Under the pieces are notes generated by a model. It saw only the letters and a list, made by a program, of their open reading frames with translations. It ran no database searches and had not been told where the DNA came from. A DNA stretch of 12,565 bases from JAJDGF01 sp031549325 (GTDB lineage Bacteria; Bacillota; Clostridia; Christensenellales; Aristaeellaceae): assembly GCA_031549325.1 (NCBI GenBank), contig JAVBQA010000038.1, positions 1-12,565 on the forward strand, in the 5' to 3' direction. Below are positions 7,553 to 12,565 of the stretch, piece after piece. Positions within the stretch are counted from its first letter, which is position 1, and each line of letters opens with the position of its first letter. A program made the position numbers and the translations under genes.

Positions 7553-7561
7553 CCAATCATC

Positions 7562-7590
7562 AAAAGAAGCCCGCCGGGCTTCTTTTTTTT
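7562..7590 (+). terminator. Rho-independent terminator after rpsT
   Basis: AAAAGAAGCCC (7562-7572) pairs with GGGCTTCTTTT (7576-7586) around a 3-base loop. The T-run extends to 7590. It begins 10 bases after the rpsT stop codon. Confidence 0.95.
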
Positions 7591-7605
7591 CGTTCCCCTT
7601 CCGAA

Positions 7606-7634
7606 TTGTGCATTGCGCGCTTCTCTGCTATAAT
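7606..7634 (+). promoter_or_regulatory. Extended -10 promoter for the M55 aminopeptidase gene
   Basis: A perfect TATAAT (7629-7634) is preceded by TGC, forming an extended -10. A weak -35, TTGTGC (7606-7611), lies 17 bases upstream. It falls just after the rpsT terminator and 40 bases before the next start codon. Confidence 0.75.
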
Positions 7635-7673
7635 GGGTCTGTCATTCCACGCACACAAGAAGGGGGCGCTCCC

Positions 7674-8474
7674 ATGAAAAAGCTGTTCATCTCCGCGGAC
7701 ATCGAAGGCACCTGTGGCATCGCGCACTGGGACGAAACCGAAAAGGGCAAGGAATCTTACGCGTATTTCGCGCAGCAGATGAGCCGCGAGGTGGCCGCCG
7801 CCTGCGAGGGCGCACTCCGCGCGGGGGCGACCGACATTCTGGTCAAGGACGCGCACGACTCGGCCCGCAACATCAACCCGGAGCTGCTGCCCCAGTGCGC
7901 GCGCATCCTGCGCGGCTGGTGCCAGGATCCGTTTTGCATGATGGCCGGGCTGGACGACAGCTTCGACGGCGTGGTGTTCACCGGCTACCACTCCCCCGTG
8001 GGCACCGACTTCAATCCGCTGGCCCACACCATGACCACCGGGCTGTCCGCGATCACCATCAACGGCGAGGTGTGCTCCGAGCTGATGATCAGCTGCCTGA
8101 TCGCCTCGATGCTCAAGGTGCCCGTGTACTGCGTGACGGGCGACGAGGGGCTGTGCCGCTGGATTTCAAAGAAGCTGCCCAGCGTGGTGACCGTGCCCGT
8201 CTCAAGCGGCATGGGCAACGGCTCGGTGTCCATCCACCCGGCCCTGGCCGTGGAGCGCATCCGGGCGGGCGTCGAGGCCGCGCTCAGCATCCCCAAAGAG
8301 CGGCTGATGTACCCCATGCCCGGCTCGTTCCACGTCGAGATCAGCTACAAAAAGCACCACGAGGCCAAGCGCGCCGGGCTGTATCCGGGCGCCAGCCAGA
8401 CCGGGCCGAACAGCATCGCGTTCGACAGCGAAAGCTACATGGACGTGCTGGCATTTTTCTCGTTTGTGCTGTGA
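7674..8474 (+). CDS. M55 family D-aminopeptidase (DppA-like)
   Basis: This is a probable zinc-dependent peptidase related to Bacillus subtilis DppA, which removes N-terminal D-amino acids such as D-Ala from short peptides, probably for peptidoglycan-peptide recycling. It has 266 residues with no signal peptide, so it is probably cytosolic. The residues corresponding to the DppA metal and catalytic sites are visible: D9 and E11 in SADIEG, H61 in DAHDS, H106 in GYH, H118 in AHTM, and E136 in SELM. The ATG at 7674 is chosen because AGGGGG (7661-7666) is 7 bases upstream; upstream in-frame extension would run into rpsT. Unlike DppA, it is not beside dipeptide-transport genes and has its own promoter. 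Confidence 0.9.
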   Translation: MKKLFISADIEGTCGIAHWDETEKGKESYAYFAQQMSREVAAACEGALRAGATDILVKDAHDSARNINPELLPQCARILRGWCQDPFCMMAGLDDSFDGVVFTGYHSPVGTDFNPLAHTMTTGLSAITINGEVCSELMISCLIASMLKVPVYCVTGDEGLCRWISKKLPSVVTVPVSSGMGNGSVSIHPALAVERIRAGVEAALSIPKERLMYPMPGSFHVEISYKKHHEAKRAGLYPGASQTGPNSIAFDSESYMDVLAFFSFVL

Positions 8475-8494
8475 AAAATGCCCGCGCGCCGCGC

Positions 8495-8561
8495 GCCCCG
8501 TTCGGGGGCGGAGGGTGGAAGTTCCCCTGGTCTCCCCCGCCCCCTCGGACGGGGCCTTTTT
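8495..8561 (+). terminator. Possible terminator after the aminopeptidase gene
   Basis: GCCCC (8539-8543) pairs with GGGGC (8551-8555), followed by CCTTTTT ending at 8561. A larger imperfect fold is possible, as 8496-8513 is roughly the reverse complement of 8532-8554. The stem is GC-rich and the T-run short, so the call is moderate. It lies 20-90 bases after the stop codon. Confidence 0.55.
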
Positions 8562-8742
8562 GTCTGCCGCCCTCCCTCCTCTGCCCTGCGGGCGGGCCGG
8601 ATGTTTCCCTTTGTTCCCCGCTCCAGCCGGATGTTTCCCATGCTTGGCCTCACGGCCAGCCCGACGCTTCACTGGCTTTGCCCCGTCGGCCAGCCCCATC
8701 CTTCACTGGCTTTGCCCCGCCGCCCAGCCTGAAAATCCGTAC

Positions 8743-8769
8743 CCGAAAACTGGTATCGTCAGTTTTCGG
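8743..8769. repeat. 10-bp covarying hairpin, left arm of copy B
   Basis: CCGAAAACTG (8743-8752) pairs perfectly with CAGTTTTCGG (8760-8769) around the loop GTATCGT. Compared with 12201-12227, stem positions 4, 8 and 9 all differ, each matched by the complementary change on the other strand of the stem. The loop differs at one base. Confidence 0.88.
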
Positions 8770-8806
8770 TTCCGATTCGGTCGTACCAAAAGCGACGAGG
8801 GGGGTC

Positions 8807-8837
8807 CCAGGGGGGACCGACGCCGCGTCCCCCCTGG
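8807..8837. repeat. 11-bp G/C-run hairpin, left arm of copy B
   Basis: CCAGGGGGGAC (8807-8817) pairs perfectly with GTCCCCCCTGG (8827-8837) around the 9-base loop CGACGCCGC. The copy C counterpart (12265-12275 with 12285-12295) keeps it with one mismatch near the stem end. No T-run follows. Confidence 0.88.
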
Positions 8838-8846
8838 CCTTCTTTG

Positions 8847-8870
8847 GTCCTTTCTCGGAGAAGAAAGGAC
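8847..8870. repeat. 9-bp hairpin bordering the AT-rich core, copy B
   Basis: GTCCTTTCT (8847-8855) pairs with AGAAAGGAC (8862-8870) around CGGAGA. The same 24 bases occur in copy C just before its AT-rich core. It marks the sharp change from GC-rich arm to AT-rich core. Confidence 0.85.
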
Positions 8871-8980
8871 ATGAATAAACAGATTCTAATTTTCTTATGC
8901 AAGAAAATGAATCGAATTTGTTCTTTCTATATGAAGAATAGATCTGTATCGAACATGTTCTTTCTCAAGTGTGAGAAAGA
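8871..8980. repeat. AT-rich core of copy B with two conserved palindromes
   Basis: This short AT-rich segment within GC-rich DNA is strongly conserved with 12330-12438 in copy C. It contains GATTC + ATTTTCTT (8882-8886, 8889-8896) pairing with AAGAAAAT + GAATC (8901-8913) around ATGC, with a two-base bulge. It also holds a 9-bp hairpin, TCTTTCTCA (8959-8967) with TGAGAAAGA (8972-8980), around AGTG. Both palindromes are unchanged between copies, while the bases between them vary. Confidence 0.85.
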
Positions 8981-9059
8981 ACCAAAGAGCACTGGGGGGG
9001 CCTTGCGCATGGTCCCCCCAGCCCCCCCGGCACGCGCGTGTGGTACGACCGAATCGGTA

Positions 9060-9086
9060 CCGAAAACTGACGATACCAGGTTTCGG
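9060..9086. repeat. 10-bp covarying hairpin, right arm of copy B
   Basis: CCGAAAACTG (9060-9069) pairs with CAGGTTTCGG (9077-9086) around ACGATAC, with one A-G mismatch. Apart from that mismatch it is the reverse complement of the left-arm hairpin at 8743-8769, and it differs from the A/C variant at the same positions. Confidence 0.85.
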
Positions 9087-9338
9087 GGTACGGATTGTCA
9101 GGCTGGGCGGCGGGGCCAAGCATGGGGACGACTGGGTTGGCCGACGGGCAAGGCCAGTGGGGCATCAGGCTACCCGCAGGGCAAAGGACAGCACCCGGCC
9201 GACCCGCCGCCAGAAGCAAGAGAAGGACTGGGCCCGCCCGCAGGGCAAAAGGCAACATCGGGCCCGCCGGAAGGCAAAGCCAGCGGAGCACATAGCCGGG
9301 CGGGGCCGCGCCGGGCGCCCAAATTGTGTAATCCCTGC

Positions 9339-9368
9339 TTCAAGACTTAACCATCTCTATGGTATAAT
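9339..9368 (+). promoter_or_regulatory. Extended -10 promoter for the MBOAT operon
   Basis: TATAAT (9363-9368) is preceded by TGG, giving an extended -10. The -35 region is poor; the best fit is TTCAAG at 9339-9344 with an 18-base spacer. It lies directly beyond the right end of repeat copy B and 40 bases before the start codon. Confidence 0.7.
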
Positions 9369-9407
9369 GTCTGGAGTTTGATTTCGCGTACCAAAGGAGG
9401 GGTCCCA

Positions 9408-10844
9408 TTGGTCTTCTCTAGCTCCATCTTCCTGTTTTTCTTTCTGCCGCTGGTGCTGATTATATACTACCTGCTGCGCACGCGCACCCAGCGCAACGTG
9501 TTCCTGACCATCATGAGTCTGCTCTTTTACGCCTGGGGCGCGCCCTGGTTCGTGCTGGTGATGATGGGCTCGATCACCGCCAACTGGTTCTTCGGGCTGC
9601 ACGTGGACGACAGCCACCCGATGCCCGAGCGCAAGACCTGGGTGACGATCTCGGTGATTTTCAACCTGGCGCTGCTGGGCGTGTTCAAATACCTGAACTT
9701 CATCACCCAGAACTTTGTGATGCTGGGCTGGATGCGCGAATACACCCAGATCATGCTGCCCATCGGAATCTCGTTTTTCACGTTTCAGGCGATGAGCTAC
9801 GTGATCGATGTGTATCGCGGCAGCGGCAAATCGCAGAAGTCGCTGATGGCGGTGTGCCTTTACATCTCGTTTTTCCCGCAGCTGATCGCGGGCCCGATCG
9901 TGCGCTATGAGACCATCGCCGAGCAGATCGACCACCGCCAGGAGCGCCTTTCCGACTTTACCGCCGGCGCGCGCCGGTTCCTGATGGGCCTGGCCAAGAA
10001 GGTGCTGCTGGCCAACAACCTGGCGCTGATGGTGGACCATTCCTTCAAGCTGCCCGCCAGCGAGCTGTCGGTGGGCGTGGCCTGGATGTCGGCGATCTTT
10101 TTCCATGTGCAGGTGTTCTTCGACTTCTCGGGCTACAGCGACATGGCCATCGGCATGGGCAAGATGTTCGGGTTCCACTTCCTGGAGAACTTCAACTACC
10201 CCATGGTCGCCAAGTCGGTCAGCGATTTCTGGCGGCGCTGGCACCTGTCGCTGAGCACCTGGTTCCGCGACTACGTGTTTTTCCCGATGGGCGGCAGCCG
10301 CGTCAAGAGCAAATGGCGGCTGATCTTCAACATGCTGGTGGTGTGGAGCCTGACCGGGCTGTGGCACGGGCCGGACTGGTGCTTCTTCGCCTGGGGCGTG
10401 GCGTTCGCGGCGCTGCTGATCATCGAGCGGCTGACGGGCCTTGGGAAATGGATGGAAAAGCACTGGATCGGTTACCTGTATTCGAACGTGATGGTGGTGG
10501 TGGTCACGGTGCTGCTGGGCACCGCCATGCACTACAACCTGGACACGACCATGCCCATGGTGCCCATCACCGACGCGCTGCACCGGATCGGCGCGATGTT
10601 TGGCGCGGGCGCCGCCGGCCTGTGGGACGCCACCGCCAGCATGTACGTGCGCGAGTACGGCGTGTTCATGGCGGCTTCGATCCTGTTCAGCCTGCCCTTC
10701 GGGCCGTGGCTGGAGAAAAAGCTGCGCATCCCGGCCGCGGTGAGCGAGGTCGCGCGCGCCGTGGGGCTGCTGCTGGCGCTGGTCGCGTCCCTCAGCTACG
10801 TGACCATGGGCGCGTTCAACCCGTTCATCTACTTCAACTTCTGA
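9408..10844 (+). CDS. MBOAT family O-acyltransferase (AlgI/DltB-like)
   Basis: This polytopic membrane protein probably moves acyl (usually acetyl) groups across the membrane for O-acylation of an extracellular polymer, as AlgI does for alginate and DltB does with D-alanine for teichoic acids. The 478-residue protein begins MVFSSSIFLFFFLPLVLIIYYLL, the standard start of the family, which fixes TTG at 9408 as start, 6 bases after AGGAGGG (9395-9401). Further hallmarks are FKYLNF (93-98), LPIGISFFTFQAMSYVIDVYRG (117-138), AGPIVRYETI (161-170), FFDFSGYSDMAIGMGKMFGF (237-256), SDFWRRWHLSLSTWFRDYVFFPMGG (272-296, H279), and GLWHGPDW (317-324) with the invariant active-site H320. The partner gene starts 20 bases downstream. 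The actual polymer is unknown. Confidence 0.95.
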   Translation: MVFSSSIFLFFFLPLVLIIYYLLRTRTQRNVFLTIMSLLFYAWGAPWFVLVMMGSITANWFFGLHVDDSHPMPERKTWVTISVIFNLALLGVFKYLNFITQNFVMLGWMREYTQIMLPIGISFFTFQAMSYVIDVYRGSGKSQKSLMAVCLYISFFPQLIAGPIVRYETIAEQIDHRQERLSDFTAGARRFLMGLAKKVLLANNLALMVDHSFKLPASELSVGVAWMSAIFFHVQVFFDFSGYSDMAIGMGKMFGFHFLENFNYPMVAKSVSDFWRRWHLSLSTWFRDYVFFPMGGSRVKSKWRLIFNMLVVWSLTGLWHGPDWCFFAWGVAFAALLIIERLTGLGKWMEKHWIGYLYSNVMVVVVTVLLGTAMHYNLDTTMPMVPITDALHRIGAMFGAGAAGLWDATASMYVREYGVFMAASILFSLPFGPWLEKKLRIPAAVSEVARAVGLLLALVASLSYVTMGAFNPFIYFNF

Positions 10845-10864
10845 CGAAAGGCGGCTGACCGAAC

Positions 10865-12100
10865 ATGACGCTGCGCAAGGCACTCAACCTGATCCTGACC
10901 GCTGTGCTGGTCATTTCCATTGCCGCCGTCGGCGCGCTGACCACCCTGGGCAGCTACCGGGACATGGCCTACGGCGTGCTCGTCACCTACAAGCAGCTGC
11001 AGAAGCAGCCCGGCTTTTTCAGCGGCGTATCCGCGCGGCTGGCCGCCTTCGAGCGCGCCGCCAACACCAACCTGCTGTTCAAGCGCCCGCTGGAAAAGCT
11101 GAACGCGCGCATGCAGGCGGGCATCGGCAAGCAGATGCTGTCCTTTGGCGGCAGCACCATGGTGACCTGCAGCGGCGGCCAGCTCTACGACCTGATGGCC
11201 GACACCGCCGCCACCCAAACCAACCGCCGGCAGACCATCGGCGGGCTCGCGCAGCTGCACGAGCAGCTTCAGGAAAAGGGCATTCCCATGATCTACGGCT
11301 ACGCCCACACCACGCTGTACCAGGACGGCATGCTGCCGGACGGCCTGCGCGACGGCATCGACGACAGCAACAACCTGGTCGCCGACGAGATCGTGCAGCA
11401 GCTTCAGGCCGCCGGCATCAAGACGCTGGACAGCCGCCAGCTGATGCGGGACAGCGGGCGGCCGCTCAACGAGATCGTGTACCGCACCGACGCGCACTGG
11501 TCGGTGTTCTCGGCGTTTGAGATGTACAAGGCGGTGGTGGACGCGCTGAACGAGGGCACCCGGGTCAAGGCCGACAGGGCCGCCGCCGACCTGGACAACT
11601 TCAGCGTCGAGATTCTGCCGGGCGCGCACATCAGCGACATCGGCAACCGGCTGGGCGCGGAGCTGGTTCCCCCGGACGATTTCCAGCTGCTGACCCCCAA
11701 ATTCGACACCAACATCCACACCGAGATCATGAAGGACAAGGCGCTTCAGCCCATCGACGGCAAGTTTGAGGACGCGGTGCTGTTCAAGGACGAGCTGCCC
11801 AAAGCCAACGGCGTGCCCTACAAGAACTGCTACAACTATTACGGGCAGCACCCGGACGTGGTCTACTACCACAACGAGCAGGCCCCCGAGGGGCGCGTGC
11901 TGTTCGTGAAGGACAGCTTCGGCACGCCCGTGGCCAGCTTCCTGTCGCTGGCGGTGCGCGACGTGTGCGCCATCGATCTGCGCAAGAACCCCAACAAAAC
12001 CGTGCTCGATTACGTCGAGAGCTTCCAGCCCGACGCGGTCGTGTTCGTGCAGTGCCAGGAGGTCATGCGCGAGCAGAACTTCGTGTTCGTGGATAAGTGA
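10865..12100 (+). CDS. DHHW/AlgX-like SGNH acetyltransferase-domain protein
   Basis: This is probably the extracytoplasmic partner of the preceding MBOAT protein, receiving the acyl group and placing it on a cell-surface polymer, as AlgJ/AlgX or DltD do. It is 411 residues, with one N-terminal membrane helix (about 8-28) acting as anchor or uncleaved signal. The SGNH-like triad residues are visible in the permuted order of this family: D209 and H211 in YRTDAHWS (206-213) and S351 in VKDSFGTPVASFL (348-360). The serine motif is KDSFG rather than the commoner GDSF. The ATG at 10865 follows an AAAGG-type ribosome-binding site at a rather long distance. No terminator was recognised downstream; repeat copy C begins within about 20 bases. 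Confidence 0.85.
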   Translation: MTLRKALNLILTAVLVISIAAVGALTTLGSYRDMAYGVLVTYKQLQKQPGFFSGVSARLAAFERAANTNLLFKRPLEKLNARMQAGIGKQMLSFGGSTMVTCSGGQLYDLMADTAATQTNRRQTIGGLAQLHEQLQEKGIPMIYGYAHTTLYQDGMLPDGLRDGIDDSNNLVADEIVQQLQAAGIKTLDSRQLMRDSGRPLNEIVYRTDAHWSVFSAFEMYKAVVDALNEGTRVKADRAAADLDNFSVEILPGAHISDIGNRLGAELVPPDDFQLLTPKFDTNIHTEIMKDKALQPIDGKFEDAVLFKDELPKANGVPYKNCYNYYGQHPDVVYYHNEQAPEGRVLFVKDSFGTPVASFLSLAVRDVCAIDLRKNPNKTVLDYVESFQPDAVVFVQCQEVMREQNFVFVDK

Positions 12101-12200
12101 GAGGCGATTCGCGGCCAGACTGATGCTCTTCATGCTTTGCCTGTCGGGCAGCCTGATGATTCATTGACCTTGCCCGCCGGGCAGCCTGAAAATCCGTCCC

Positions 12201-12227
12201 CCGGAAATCGGTATTGTCGATTTCCGG
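12201..12227. repeat. 10-bp covarying hairpin, left arm of copy C
   Basis: CCGGAAATCG (12201-12210) pairs perfectly with CGATTTCCGG (12218-12227) around GTATTGT. It carries the same stem variant as 178-204 in copy A and differs from both copy B hairpins at three base pairs. Confidence 0.88.
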
Positions 12228-12431
12228 TACCGGTTCGGTCGTACCAAAATCGACGAGGGGGGTTCCTGGGGGGACCTTCGCCGCGTCCCCCCTGGCCTTC
12301 TTTGGTCCTTTCTCGGAGAAGAAAGGACAGGAATATACTGATTCTAATTTTCTTATGCAAGAAAATGAATCAAGCTTGTTCTTTCTGTTGTAAGGATAAA
12401 TTTGTATCAAACATGTTCTTTCTCAAGTGTG

Positions 12432-12565
12432 AGAAAGACAAGGGTGAGCGCAGCGAACCTGGAGGGGCGCAGCGCATGCGCGCGCCCCGGAACACCGGGC
12501 GGTCTGCGGGCCGCACGGTGCGCAGCCACCAAAGAGCACTGGGGGGACCTTGCGCATGGTCCCCC
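12432..12565. repeat. 134-bp exact direct repeat, right window edge
   Basis: This is identical to bases 1-134 and ends exactly at the last base of the window. It continues copy C from the end of its AT-rich core through the 89-bp insert (12439-12527) into the G/C-run hairpin, whose second arm is cut off by the window edge. Confidence 0.95.

Larger units (their letters stand above)
8570..9340. repeat. Large palindromic intergenic repeat, copy B (complete)
   Basis: This roughly 770-bp non-coding element is organised as a mirror. Left to right: degenerate units with CTTTGCCCCGyCGGCCAGCC (to about 8729), CCTGAAAATCCGT (8728-8740), a 10-bp hairpin (8743-8769), an 11-bp G/C-run hairpin (8807-8837), a 9-bp hairpin (8847-8870), an AT-rich core (8871-8980), then the reverse series: a G/C-run hairpin (8992-9021), a hairpin at 9060-9086, ACGGATTGTCAGG (9090-9102), and GGCAAAG-type units to about 9300. 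Long stretches of the arms are near reverse complements; TCGTACCA near 8780 answers TGGTACGA near 9040, for example. No transposase and no sharp boundary or target duplication were seen. ORFs inside lack conserved domains. Confidence 0.85.
12105..12565. repeat. Large palindromic intergenic repeat, copy C (left half and core, cut by window end)
   Basis: Directly after the DHHW gene come two CTTTGCC/CTTGCCC-GGCAGCC mini-hairpin units (about 12136-12187). Then follow CCTGAAAATCCGT (12185-12197), the 10-bp hairpin (12201-12227), TCGTACCAAAATCGACGAG (12239-12257), the G/C-run hairpin (12265-12295), the 9-bp hairpin ending at about 12328, the AT-rich core, and finally 134 bases identical to the start of the window. 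Module order equals that of copy B. It has fewer left-hand units than copy B and includes the 89-bp insert. The apparent ORFs on the minus strand are products of the repeat. Confidence 0.85.

Noticed and set aside
8807..8837. G/C-run hairpin as a transcription terminator
   Set aside because: The stem is strong, but no T-run follows on either strand, and an inverted counterpart occurs in the other arm. It is better treated as a module of the repeat.
8844..9350. 168-residue plus-strand ORF spanning the core and right arm of copy B
   Set aside because: It follows the repeat, lacks a good ribosome-binding site and any domain, and its frame is interrupted by the 89-bp insert (not a multiple of three) in the other copies. 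It is judged non-coding.

Overview
The window looks like a piece of a GC-rich, endospore-forming Clostridia chromosome. The germination protease gene (gpr) points to a spore former. The order ruvA-ruvB-queA-tgt-yajC, the TIGR04086-type membrane protein after yajC, and the rpsT/gpr pairing are all typical of Clostridia/Bacilli. Order or genus cannot be fixed from the sequence alone. All recognised genes are housekeeping or cell-envelope genes. No phage, plasmid, transposase, CRISPR, tRNA or rRNA gene was seen.

Layout: 1-376 is the right half of a large palindromic intergenic repeat (copy A). 398-4239 is a same-strand block ruvA, ruvB, queA, tgt: Holliday-junction branch migration followed by the last steps of queuosine tRNA modification. 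yajC follows from its own promoter and ends at a strong terminator. A GNAT acetyltransferase and a four-helix TIGR04086-like membrane protein follow as a pair. 5938-6235 is a hairpin-rich gap with a 93-bp inverted-repeat element where transcripts from both sides converge. gpr (minus strand) and rpsT (plus strand, TTG start) are divergent. An M55 D-aminopeptidase (DppA-like) gene with its own promoter comes next.

8570-9340 is a complete copy of the large repeat (copy B). It is followed by a two-gene operon, an MBOAT O-acyltransferase plus a DHHW/AlgX-like SGNH protein, which probably O-acetylates a cell-surface or secreted polymer. 12105-12565 is the left half and core of a further repeat copy (copy C).

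The most unusual content is the repeat. It is roughly 0.7-0.8 kb, appears non-coding, and is mirror symmetrical: arrays of mini-hairpins, then a conserved 10-bp hairpin, then an 11-bp G/C-run hairpin, then an AT-rich core, then the same modules in reverse order on the other strand. Comparing copies shows compensatory base changes in one hairpin and a discrete 89-bp insertion splitting one arm. The first and last 134 bases of the window are identical, so both edges fall inside the same repeat. This may be an assembly boundary rather than biology.
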